In this document: positions 48,626 to 56,178 of the stretch, one piece after another | Layout of the letters: each line of letters begins with the position of its first letter | Position numbering within the stretch: the stretch's first letter is position 1 | Source: Arthrobacter jinronghuae | GTDB lineage: Bacteria; Actinomycetota; Actinomycetes; Actinomycetales; Micrococcaceae | Direction: 5' to 3' | Assembly: GCF_025244825.1 (NCBI RefSeq) | Contig: NZ_CP104263.1 | Span: 2,108,001 to 2,172,000 of the forward strand | DNA length: 64,000 bases | Notes under the pieces: model-generated | Seen by the model: the letters and a program-made list of their open reading frames with translations, nothing else | What the model was told of the DNA's origin: nothing | The model's database searches: none | Translations under genes and position numbers: made by a program

Positions 48626-50260
48626 TCAGGTGCCCGGCAGCGGCGGCGCCGTGGATTGATAGGTGTGTCCGGTCGGCGTGGTGATTTCAACCGTGTGCCG
48701 GCCAGGACTTCCGCTGCTTTCAGCACGCCATCCAGGTGCTTCCTTGGTCTGGTTGCAGGCTTCGCAGAGTCCCTGCAGGTTCTTTGCATCGGTGGCGCCC
48801 CCGTCCCGGTGCGGGCGGATGTGGTCGCGGTGGCGTATTGGCGCGTTGCACCACGGTGTCCGGCAGGTTTGATCCCTTGCAGAGATGAATTTCGCCAATA
48901 AATCGGGGACGAACCGCGCCTTTGAGTCCATGCCGATGAGTTCACCGATGGCCGGGGCCGTGTAGAGGCGTCGGAGCCAGAGGTCCGGCGAACCGGATCC
49001 ACCACTTCGAGCTGCCTGGCCTTTACGTCCCGCGTTGGACGTCGGGCCGCTTCCTGTCGTTTCACCGCTAAAGCTGCGGCTTCCGGTCTGGCCGGCAACT
49101 GCCTGACGACTTCGGGTCTGGTCGGCAACGGCCTGACGGCTTCCGCCTTGGTTGTCATCAGCAGTGTGAAATTCAGCCATCCCTCGCCCGCCGCTGCCAG
49201 TTCCGGCTTTTCGTACCGCGTCGCGCGCCCACATGGCCGGTACCACACCGTATCCCTGGAGGTAGGCCGGCTCATCCGAGCCCGCAAGAAGCGTACGGTC
49301 GCTCATGACGAGTTGGACCTCCAGCGGCACACGGTCAGCTTGGGTAAGACCGGTGATTCTTTCAACCAGTGTGTCAGCCATGATCTGGCCCCGGCCGCGT
49401 TCATCGCCATGTGCCCGGAGGGAATCTGCTTCACGGCTGAGGGCGGCAAAGACGGCAACACCCTGGGCCACCGGCAACAGGCCGGTCAGGTAGGTCATGG
49501 TGTCCGGGGCAGGCCGGCAGGAAACATAGCGGTCGGCCTGGGCCTTGGCCGCCCGGCGGACCAGCGCCTCCTGATCGATCCGGTAGGTTATTTTCCTGAT
49601 CCGGCCGATCAGGCGTCCGTCCCCCAAACCCTCCAGCCCTGCAGGGTCTCCGGCCACTTCCCGGTCCACCAGCCGACGGTCCGATACTGACAGGCACGCT
49701 GTCTCGCGGACCAGCAGCGTTGCCCGCCATTCGTTGAGCCTACCCTCGGACAGCGCCTGGAGTGTGCACGGCATTTCATGTGCCAGTGCCTTAGAAAAGC
49801 CAAGGATCCTCCCGCCGCGGGCAGGCGATTCGCGTCGGGCGAGGGCAATTTGAGCTGCGACTCCTCTCCCCTGCCGCTCCAGGGGAACCCCGGAACGGGC
49901 ATGTGCTGCGCGTACGGAAGCATCGAAAGCGGCGGCAACCCGGACCTGGGCTGCTGCAGCGGCAGCCTTGAGGTCTTCGAGTACTCGCAGGCGGTTTATC
50001 AGACCCGCATCTGTATCGGAGGCGATGTCTTCCAAAGCCCGCCCGGACGACAGCTCGGAGATCCACGTGGTGACCGGCGAGGATGACGGTTCGTTGCCGC
50101 AAGGCGCTTCGTCGGGGGTTGCCGTGCCAGGGCACTCACGGCTGGACAGCGCTGGCGCGGTCGCCGGTCCGTTGCTGCCACCGCGGTATCCAGGAGGTGT
50201 ACCGATGGAGGGGTCAACGCCATCAACAGGTGGTGGGTAATCCGGATTTGATTCGAACAT
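48626..50260 (-). CDS. DUF222 / HNH endonuclease (13E12-repeat-like family)
   Basis: 544 residues. N-terminal low-complexity region, central DUF222 domain (about residues 80-330, including GRLNEWRATLLVRETACLS) and a C-terminal HNH nuclease with zinc cysteines (CRTPWC, CEAC) around RHRDHIRPHRDGGATDAKN. Such genes form multicopy families in actinobacteria. A linker near residues 370-400 contains imperfect SRQAVAxQT repeats. The start ATG at 50260 lies inside a consensus LexA box, so SOS control is predicted. Role uncertain: DNA repair or a selfish endonuclease-like element. Confidence 0.9.
   Translation of the reverse strand: MFESNPDYPPPVDGVDPSIGTPPGYRGGSNGPATAPALSSRECPGTATPDEAPCGNEPSSSPVTTWISELSSGRALEDIASDTDAGLINRLRVLEDLKAAAAAAQVRVAAAFDASVRAAHARSGVPLERQGRGVAAQIALARRESPARGGRILGFSKALAHEMPCTLQALSEGRLNEWRATLLVRETACLSVSDRRLVDREVAGDPAGLEGLGDGRLIGRIRKITYRIDQEALVRRAAKAQADRYVSCRPAPDTMTYLTGLLPVAQGVAVFAALSREADSLRAHGDERGRGQIMADTLVERITGLTQADRVPLEVQLVMSDRTLLAGSDEPAYLQGYGVVPAMWARDAVRKAGTGSGGRGMAEFHTADDNQGGSRQAVADQTRSRQAVAGQTGSRSFSGETTGSGPTSNAGRKGQAARSGGSGSPDLWLRRLYTAPAIGELIGMDSKARFVPDLLAKFISARDQTCRTPWCNAPIRHRDHIRPHRDGGATDAKNLQGLCEACNQTKEAPGWRAESSGSPGRHTVEITTPTGHTYQSTAPPLPGT
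49081..49140. repeat. Two tandem 30-bp repeats inside the HNH gene
   Basis: Two adjacent 30-base units (49081-49110 and 49111-49140), mostly identical, encode the ten-residue SRQAVA(D/G)QT(R/G) repeat in the linker between DUF222 and HNH domains. A partial third unit follows. The in-frame unit length permits copy-number change without truncation. Confidence 0.8.
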
Positions 50261-50268
50261 GTGTTCGA
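50253..50268. promoter_or_regulatory. LexA (SOS) box overlapping the HNH start codon
   Basis: TCGAACATGTGTTCGA matches all twelve conserved positions of the actinobacterial LexA consensus TCGAAC-N4-GTTCGA. The minus-strand ATG of the HNH gene (50260-50258) lies within it, so bound LexA would cover the translation start and probably the transcription start of a leaderless message. Confidence 0.9.
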
Positions 50269-50613
50269 TGCTATGAGCTCAAAATCATGCCTGCAATAGG
50301 AGTTTTCGTCCTTGTGGAAAACCTCCTCCATCCCCGAGTACCCCTGCTCTGACCTGCAGAAACACTTGAAAGCGTGGGGCCGGTTCCTGCCTCCATCGGT
50401 CGATCCGGAATGCTCGCCCGAGGCCTGCCCTCGTCGACCCGAGGGCTAGCCTGGATCTGCCGCAGTGCGCAGGCAGGGCGTCCCGACCCAGCCGTCGTCC
50501 GGGCTCGCCGCGCGTGTTAGCGTTCCGGCGGAAGCCCCACCGGAAGCCCCACCGGAAGCCGCACCGGAAGCCGCCAGCCCCGACTGAAGCGAGACCTCAC
50601 AGAAACGAGCCGC
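50261..50613. other. 353-base intergenic region between HNH gene and methyltransferase
   Basis: Holds the LexA box at its left edge and, at 50529-50576, four tandem 12-bp units (CGGAAGCCCCAC twice, then CGGAAGCCGCAC and CGGAAGCCGCCA). No Shine-Dalgarno, promoter or RNA gene could be identified with confidence; GACCTCACAGAAACGAG just before the methyltransferase ATG gives only a weak ribosome-binding site. Confidence 0.7.
50529..50576. repeat. Four tandem 12-bp repeats upstream of methyltransferase gene
   Basis: Units 50529-50540, 50541-50552, 50553-50564 and 50565-50576 differ at one to two positions (CGGAAGCC followed by CCAC, CCAC, GCAC, GCCA). Could tune spacing between promoter and gene or be a remnant of a Pro-Glu-Ala-type coding repeat. 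Confidence 0.85.
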
Positions 50614-51333
50614 ATGACTGCATCGAACCCCGGGAACTACTACGCCGTCCCTGAACTTGCGGCAGCCTACGACGCCGACAGCGAAGCCCGGCAGGACCTC
50701 CCGTTCTATCTGTCCTTGGCGGGCACATTGGGAGCCCGCCGTGTTGCGGACATCGGCGCAGGAACGGGCCTACTGTGCAGCCTGTTGGCCGGGCAAGGGC
50801 ATGAAGTGATCGGTGTCGAGCCGGAAGAAACCATGCTCTCGCTCGCTGCATCCCAGCCGCATGCCGGCACCGTCATCTGGATTCAAGGAACCGCGGAAAG
50901 CCTGCCGGATGCCTGGACCGATCTGGTTCTGATGACCGGACATGTCGCGCAGTACTTCCTTGATGACACCTCCTGGGTGCAGGTACTCACGCATGCCAGA
51001 CGAGCACTGCGGCCCGGAGGCAGGCTGGCCTTTGAAGTACGCAACCCGGACGTTGAAGCCTGGCGCAGGTGGGAGGGCACGCACAGTACCAGCCGGGGAA
51101 CAGTCACCCAGACCGTCCAGCGTGAGGATGACCGGATCTCCCACACCGATACCTGGACCGACGGCTCCGGAACCCGGACCACCGTCGAGACACTGCGCTT
51201 CCCTGCCTGGAACACTGTGACCGCAGGGCTGGAAGCCGCAGGATTCACGGTGGATGAGTGCTGGGGTAACTGGGATCGAAGCCCGGTACGGCAGGATTCA
51301 CCGGAGTGGATTTTTCTGACCGGTCCGGCCTAG
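50614..51333 (+). CDS. Class I SAM-dependent methyltransferase
   Basis: 239 residues. Motif I VADIGAGTGLLCSLLA binds S-adenosylmethionine; the acidic end of beta-2 is VIGVEPEE; TGHVAQYFLDDTSW and LRPGGRLAFEVRNPD mark motifs IV and VI. The C-terminal half contains WRRWEGTHSTSRGTV and TDTWTDGSGTRTTVETLRF, similar to small-molecule methyltransferases. Substrate unknown. It sits alone between the LexA-controlled HNH gene and the convergent CapA gene. Confidence 0.88.
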   Translation: MTASNPGNYYAVPELAAAYDADSEARQDLPFYLSLAGTLGARRVADIGAGTGLLCSLLAGQGHEVIGVEPEETMLSLAASQPHAGTVIWIQGTAESLPDAWTDLVLMTGHVAQYFLDDTSWVQVLTHARRALRPGGRLAFEVRNPDVEAWRRWEGTHSTSRGTVTQTVQREDDRISHTDTWTDGSGTRTTVETLRFPAWNTVTAGLEAAGFTVDECWGNWDRSPVRQDSPEWIFLTGPA

Positions 51334-51367
51334 GGAGAACCCCGACACCCCACAACCACGCCCCCGC

Positions 51368-52714
51368 CTACCCTCCCCCGCCGTCCTGCGACACGAGCCA
51401 TTCATGCGCCCCGGCGTCGGCCGCCCCCAGAGACTCGACCACCGGAATGGTCCGTGCGCGCACCGCTTCCCGCTGGGCCGGCGGCGCGCATTCCCCCTGC
51501 GGCAGGTCCCCCGCAACGGAACACCACCGGTACGGGTCCCGGACAATCACCGACGGCGCCCAGGCGAGGTCGCTGACTGTCCATGCCCCGGCGTCGTCGC
51601 GGGCGAACTGCGCCCGGACTATCAGGCCCTCGTTGTTGACGTCGTACCAGGGCGAAAGCTCCGTCACGGCATTGCCGAGCCCGTAGACAATCCAGGTGCC
51701 GTTGTAGTTCTCGATCGGCAGGACCGAATGCGTGTGGTGGCCGTAAATGAAGTCGAACTCTCCGCTGTCCGCCAGCGCGTGGGCGGTTTCCATCTGCTGG
51801 GCATTGGGCACCGAGGCGTATTCGTCACCGGCGTGGATCGCCGCGACGACGACGTCGGCCCCCTCCGCCCGGGCCGCCTTCGCCTTCGCGATCATCGCCG
51901 GAGCGTCGAGCAGGTCCACCTGCCACGGATACTCGGCCTCCAGCCCGTTCAACCCGTATGTGGCCTCGATGACGGCCAGTTCCCCCGCCGGAGCGGACAG
52001 GCGCATGGGAGCGCCGGCGCCGGTCTCGGCGGCGTACGAGCCGGTGTGCGCCAGCCCCAGGGAATCCAGCACGCCCAGCGTGCGGTTCAACCCGGCCGTA
52101 CCGGCGTCGATGGTGTGGTTGCTGGCGGTGGTGCAGCCGGAATAGCCGACGGCGGCCGCTGCCGTGAGGATCTGCGGCGGTACGTTGAACATGGGATAGC
52201 CCGTATACGGCCCGTCCGGTTCGGCCACCGGGGTTTCCATGTGACACACGGCCAGGTCCGATCCGGAAATGTAGGTCCGCTGCCCGGCCAGCAGCGGCTC
52301 GAAGTCCAGCGGTCCCTTGCCCGTGGCACCCGCATCCGCCGCGGCTTGCTCCCACAGCTGCGCATGGACCAGCAGGTCGCCGGCAAGCATGAGGGAAAAG
52401 CAGTTTTCCGTGGGACAGTCCGGCCCCTTTCCGGGGTTGCCGGGGTCCGCGGACGGTAACGACGGCGACGCTGACCGGGCAGGCGACGCTGCGGGCGAGG
52501 CGGACGCCGACGACGGCGCGCCGGCACCTTGGCGACCCTCCGGCCCGTCGCTCCCGCCTCCACCGTCCGCCACACAGCCGCCGAGCAGCAGGGCCAGCGC
52601 CAGCACCGCCGCAAGCCCCGGCAGGCGGAGCAGCCCGGCACCGAGCCCCGCCCCACGCCCCGCACCACGCCCCGGAAGACGAATACCCAGGTTGCGTTTC
52701 ATGAACTCCCCCAC
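51368..52714 (-). CDS. CapA-family lipoprotein (PGA_cap domain)
   Basis: 448 residues. A long Arg/Gly-rich N-region precedes a hydrophobic h-region and lipobox LLLGGC (Cys47), then a Ser/Ala/Pro-rich linker (residues 60-95) and a metallophosphatase-like CapA domain: FSLMLAGDLLVHAQLW, CHMETPVAEPDGP, TTASNHTIDAG, AAIHAGDEY and YGHHTHSVLPIE supply the metal-binding residues. CapA proteins are linked to poly-gamma-glutamate capsule synthesis, but no capB/capC is nearby, so a cell-surface hydrolase role is as likely. ATG 52702 is an alternative start. Confidence 0.88.
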   Translation of the reverse strand: MGEFMKRNLGIRLPGRGAGRGAGLGAGLLRLPGLAAVLALALLLGGCVADGGGGSDGPEGRQGAGAPSSASASPAASPARSASPSLPSADPGNPGKGPDCPTENCFSLMLAGDLLVHAQLWEQAAADAGATGKGPLDFEPLLAGQRTYISGSDLAVCHMETPVAEPDGPYTGYPMFNVPPQILTAAAAVGYSGCTTASNHTIDAGTAGLNRTLGVLDSLGLAHTGSYAAETGAGAPMRLSAPAGELAVIEATYGLNGLEAEYPWQVDLLDAPAMIAKAKAARAEGADVVVAAIHAGDEYASVPNAQQMETAHALADSGEFDFIYGHHTHSVLPIENYNGTWIVYGLGNAVTELSPWYDVNNEGLIVRAQFARDDAGAWTVSDLAWAPSVIVRDPYRWCSVAGDLPQGECAPPAQREAVRARTIPVVESLGAADAGAHEWLVSQDGGGG

Positions 52715-52816
52715 GCATCTCCCCAGGCCCGCAGGCTGCGGCAGCGGGGAATCGGACCGATCCTACTGCAGTGTCAGGTTGGAGCGGGATGCCCCGCTGT
52801 GCCAGTCTTGGGCTTT

Positions 52817-54841
52817 ATGGACAACCCTTTCCTTTACCCGAGTAGCCTGCCGTACCAGCTGCCTCCGTTCGCGCAGATCAACGAAGACGTATTCCTGCCC
52901 GCTTTCGACTCCGGAATCCGGGAGCACGCCGCGCAGATTGAGCGCATTGCCGCGAACCCGCAGGTCCCCGACTTCGAAAACACCATCGCCGAACTGGAGT
53001 CCTCGGGCCAGGAACTGGGGCGCACCGCCGTCGTTTTCTTCACCCTCTGTGCCGCGGACGCTACGGAGGGCGTGCAGCGGATCCAGCAGGAGATCGGCCC
53101 GCGGCTCGCCGCGCACGAAGACACGATTTACCTCAACCGGCAGCTTTTTGCCCGGGTCGAAGCCGTCGCGGCGAACCTCACCGGCCTGGACGATGAGCAG
53201 GTCCGCCTAGTGTCCGAGTACCGCCGCCGCTTCATCCGCGCCGGGGCGCAACTCGATGACGCCGGGCAGGCCCGCATGCGGGAGTTGAACGCCCGGCTTT
53301 CGGAACTGGGCACGGACTTTTCCCAGCGCCTGCTGAAGGACACCAACGATTCGGCCCTGGTAGTGGACGACGCCGCCGAACTGGACGGCCTGCCCGACGA
53401 CGACATCGCCGCCGCAGCGACCGCTGCGAGGGAAGCGGGACACGACGGCAAGTACCTGCTGTCCCTCGTGCTGCCTACCCCGCAGCCCGCCCTGGCGTCG
53501 CTGACCAACCGGGAGAGCCGCCATCGGCTGCATGAAGCCGCCCTACACCGGGGTTTCCGGAACAACGACGGGAACACGCTTGCCCTCGCCGCCGAAATGG
53601 CCGCGCTGCGGGCCGAGAAGGCTGCACTGCTCGGTTTCGCCAACCATGCCGAGTACGGCACGGATGACCAGACCGCACCGTCCCTGGACGCGATCCACGA
53701 AATGCTGGACAAGCTCGCCCCTGCAGCCGTGCGCAATGCCAAAGCCGAGGCCGAAGAGCTGCGCGAAGCGGCCCGGCGGGACGGGCACGAACTGGCCGCC
53801 TGGGACTGGGCGTATTACTCGGAGCAGGTCCGCCGAGAGAAGTTCGACGTCGACTCCTCCGCCCTGCGCCCGTACTTCGAACTGGAGCGCGTCCTCACTG
53901 ACGGCGTCTTCTACGCCGCCAACCGCCTATACGGACTGACCTTCACCGAACGGACAGACCTCGCGGGCTACCACCCGGACGTCCGGGTCTGGGAAGTGAA
54001 GGACGACGACGGCACCGGGCTGGGCCTGTTCCTGGGCGACTACTACACCCGGGACACCAAGAACGGCGGCGCCTGGATGAATTCCCTGGTCCACCAGTCC
54101 CGGCTGCTGGACGTCCGGCCCGTGGTCATCAACAACCTGAACATTTCCAAGCCCCCGGCCGGTGAACCCACGCTGCTGACCTTCGGCGAGGTAGTCACTG
54201 CGTTCCACGAATTCGGCCATGCGCTGCACGGATTGTTCTCGGACGTCACCTATCCCCAGTTCTCCGGCACCTCCGTACCGCGCGACTTCGTGGAATACCC
54301 GTCACAGGTCAACGAGATGTGGATGCTGTGGCCGGAGGTGGTCAGCAACTTCGCAAAGCACTACGTCACCGGGGAGCCGCTGCCGCAGGAGGAAATCGAC
54401 AAGGTGAATGCGGCGGCCGTCTGGGGCGAAGGATTCTCCACCACCGAGTATCTGGGTGCCGCCCTGCTGGATCTGGCCTGGCACGAACTCCCCCCGGGCG
54501 AAACGGTGCAGGATCCGGAAGCCTTCGAGGCAGCGGCCCTGGCGGCGGCCGGCGTCGACCTGGACCTGGTTCCGCCGCGTTACCGCACCGGCTACTTCAA
54601 GCACATCTTTGCCGGCGGCTACGCGGCCTCGTACTACGCGTACATCTGGAGCGAAGTGCTCGACGCCGACACGGTCGAGTGGTTCCGGGAGAACGGCGGC
54701 CTGACCCGGGAGAACGGAAACCGTTTCCGGACGGAGCTGCTGTCCCGCGGCAACAGCATCGATCCGCTGCAGGCGTTCCGGAACTTCCGCGGACGCGATG
54801 CGCAGATCCAGCCGCTGCTGGACCGGCGCGGCCTGGCCTAA
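52817..54841 (+). CDS. M3 family oligopeptidase (Dcp/thimet type)
   Basis: 674-residue zinc metallopeptidase that trims oligopeptides or takes C-terminal dipeptides in the cytoplasm. The zinc motif is AFHEFGHALHGLFSDV with the third ligand glutamate further on, and GGYAASYYAYIWSEV is a typical M3 C-terminal signature. No signal peptide. ATG 52817 is chosen since the chain then begins MDNPFLYPSSLPYQLPPF, as in the family; the longer open frame overlaps capA. Divergent from capA with 102 bases between, no clear Shine-Dalgarno. Confidence 0.95.
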   Translation: MDNPFLYPSSLPYQLPPFAQINEDVFLPAFDSGIREHAAQIERIAANPQVPDFENTIAELESSGQELGRTAVVFFTLCAADATEGVQRIQQEIGPRLAAHEDTIYLNRQLFARVEAVAANLTGLDDEQVRLVSEYRRRFIRAGAQLDDAGQARMRELNARLSELGTDFSQRLLKDTNDSALVVDDAAELDGLPDDDIAAAATAAREAGHDGKYLLSLVLPTPQPALASLTNRESRHRLHEAALHRGFRNNDGNTLALAAEMAALRAEKAALLGFANHAEYGTDDQTAPSLDAIHEMLDKLAPAAVRNAKAEAEELREAARRDGHELAAWDWAYYSEQVRREKFDVDSSALRPYFELERVLTDGVFYAANRLYGLTFTERTDLAGYHPDVRVWEVKDDDGTGLGLFLGDYYTRDTKNGGAWMNSLVHQSRLLDVRPVVINNLNISKPPAGEPTLLTFGEVVTAFHEFGHALHGLFSDVTYPQFSGTSVPRDFVEYPSQVNEMWMLWPEVVSNFAKHYVTGEPLPQEEIDKVNAAAVWGEGFSTTEYLGAALLDLAWHELPPGETVQDPEAFEAAALAAAGVDLDLVPPRYRTGYFKHIFAGGYAASYYAYIWSEVLDADTVEWFRENGGLTRENGNRFRTELLSRGNSIDPLQAFRNFRGRDAQIQPLLDRRGLA

Positions 54842-54900
54842 GCCTCGGCGGCCTAAGTCCGCCGCTGCGGCAGCCGCAGCGGCCCGGCAGCGACCATAAA

Positions 54901-54938
54901 CAGAAGGCGGGAACCGGTGATCCGGTTCCCGCCTTCTG
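54901..54938. terminator. Bidirectional terminator between M3 peptidase and pgsA
   Basis: Perfect 17-bp stem (CAGAAGGCGGGAACCGG and complement) with loop TGAT, between convergent genes. A second 10-bp stem-loop (GCCGCTGCGG/CCGCAGCGGC, 54861-54883) lies beside it. Confidence 0.9.
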
Positions 54939-54957
54939 TTGCGTCTGGTAAGCCTGC

Positions 54958-55575
54958 CTAGGCCGGGTTGCCCATCCGCGCCTGCTTCCGCACGGTGTGC
55001 ATCCGCTGGCCGATGGTCACGCAGCTGGCCAGAGTCAGCAGGATCAGCACCACCAGCAGCAGGACCTCGGGGACGCCCAGACCCACCAGTCCGGTGGCGA
55101 CCAGCAGGGAGACCAGCCGTTCGGCACGCTCGGCTATGCCGACATTGGCGGAGAAACCCAGTGACTCGGCCTTGGCCCGGATGTAGGAAACCAGCATGCC
55201 GACCACCAGGCAGAGAACAGCCGCGGTGCCGATGGCGTCGTTGCCGCCGCCGGTGAAGAACCAGATGGCGACGCCGGCAAACAGGGCGCCGTCGGCAAAG
55301 CGGTCGAGGGTGGAATCCAGGAACCCGCCCCAGCTCCCCTTGCGCTGCTGCTGCCGGGCCATGATCCCGTCAACCACGTCGGAGAAGATGAAGACGGTGA
55401 TGAAGATGGTGCCCCAGAACAATTCACCCAGCGGATAAAAGACCAGGCCGCCGATCATCACGCCGAGCGTGCCGGCAATGGTGACCATGTCCGGGGTCAC
55501 CCCCCGGCGCAGCAGCCAGGTGGCCAGCGGGGTGAAAACGGCAGTGAAGAATCCCCGTGCGTATTTGTTGAGCAC
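54958..55575 (-). CDS. pgsA: Phosphatidylinositol phosphate synthase (CDP-alcohol phosphatidyltransferase)
   Basis: 205-residue membrane enzyme with six helices and the full CDP-alcohol phosphotransferase motif D66-x2-DG-x2-AR-x8-G-x3-D-x3-D91 (from DVVDGIMARQ to FLDSTLDRFAD). In actinobacteria, the copy next to thrS and the HIT gene makes phosphatidylinositol phosphate from CDP-diacylglycerol and inositol phosphate (as Rv2612c). The downstream PIM acyltransferase and mannosyltransferase genes found in mycobacteria are missing here; a terminator follows at once. Starts at GTG 55575, three bases after the HIT stop. Confidence 0.9.
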   Translation of the reverse strand: MLNKYARGFFTAVFTPLATWLLRRGVTPDMVTIAGTLGVMIGGLVFYPLGELFWGTIFITVFIFSDVVDGIMARQQQRKGSWGGFLDSTLDRFADGALFAGVAIWFFTGGGNDAIGTAAVLCLVVGMLVSYIRAKAESLGFSANVGIAERAERLVSLLVATGLVGLGVPEVLLLVVLILLTLASCVTIGQRMHTVRKQARMGNPA

Positions 55576-55578
55576 GCG

Positions 55579-56163
55579 TCAGTCCTCGCTGTCCGGGCCG
55601 GAGCCCTCTTGAGGCCACGCGTCGGCCACTTGCCGGCGCACATCGCCCAGGGTCTGGGTGATGGCCTTGGTCTGCGCGATGATCGGCAGGAAGTTTCCAT
55701 CACCGCCCCACCGCGGAACGATGTGCTGGTGCAGGTGGGCGGCAATCCCGGCCCCGCCGGTTTCGCCCTGGTTCATGCCCAGGTTGAAACCGGTTGGGCT
55801 GGACACCTTCCGCAGCACGCGCATGGCGGTCTGGGTCAGCGCCGCGATTTCCGCCGTCTCCTCCGGGTCGATGTCCGTGTAGTCCGGCACATGCCGGTAC
55901 GGGCAGACCAGCAGGTGGCCGGCGTTGTACGGGAAGAGGTTCAGGATGACGAAGGCATGCTTCCCCCGGTGGACAATCAGCGATTCCTCGTCCGACCGCT
56001 CCGGCGCGGCGCAGAACGGGCAGGTCTCCTTTGAGGAGACCTGCTTCTGCCCGCCCTTGATGTAGGCAAGCCGGTGCGGGGTCCAGAGCCGCTGGAAAGC
56101 GTCGGGGACGCCGGCGAGTTCAAACGTGTCCGTCACCGCGGCGTCGTCAGGCTGTTCTCCCAT
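55579..56163 (-). CDS. HIT-domain protein (Ap4A phosphorylase/hydrolase-like)
   Basis: 194 residues. Zinc-like cysteines in CPFCAAPERSDEE and the histidine triad HLHQHIVPRW are present, with AFVILNLFPYNAGHLLVCPYRHVPDY upstream. The mycobacterial counterpart at this position (Rv2613c) has been described as a diadenosine tetraphosphate phosphorylase, so nucleotide alarmone turnover is likely. Located between thrS and pgsA with 15- and 3-base gaps, so in one operon. Confidence 0.92.
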   Translation of the reverse strand: MGEQPDDAAVTDTFELAGVPDAFQRLWTPHRLAYIKGGQKQVSSKETCPFCAAPERSDEESLIVHRGKHAFVILNLFPYNAGHLLVCPYRHVPDYTDIDPEETAEIAALTQTAMRVLRKVSSPTGFNLGMNQGETGGAGIAAHLHQHIVPRWGGDGNFLPIIAQTKAITQTLGDVRRQVADAWPQEGSGPDSED

Positions 56164-56178
56164 AGCGTCCCCGCCGCC

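Noticed and set aside
48106..49287. 393-codon minus-strand frame over the HNH gene 3' half
   Set aside because: Residues before the last 103 are low-complexity and out of frame with HNH; the real gene starts at ATG 48417 with its own ribosome-binding site.
50529..50576. CRISPR-like array
   Set aside because: Units are 12 bp, contiguous and without spacers, so this is a simple tandem repeat. No other array-like structure was seen.
51368..52714. Poly-gamma-glutamate capsule locus
   Set aside because: Only a CapA-type lipoprotein is present; no capB, capC or ligase genes are adjacent.
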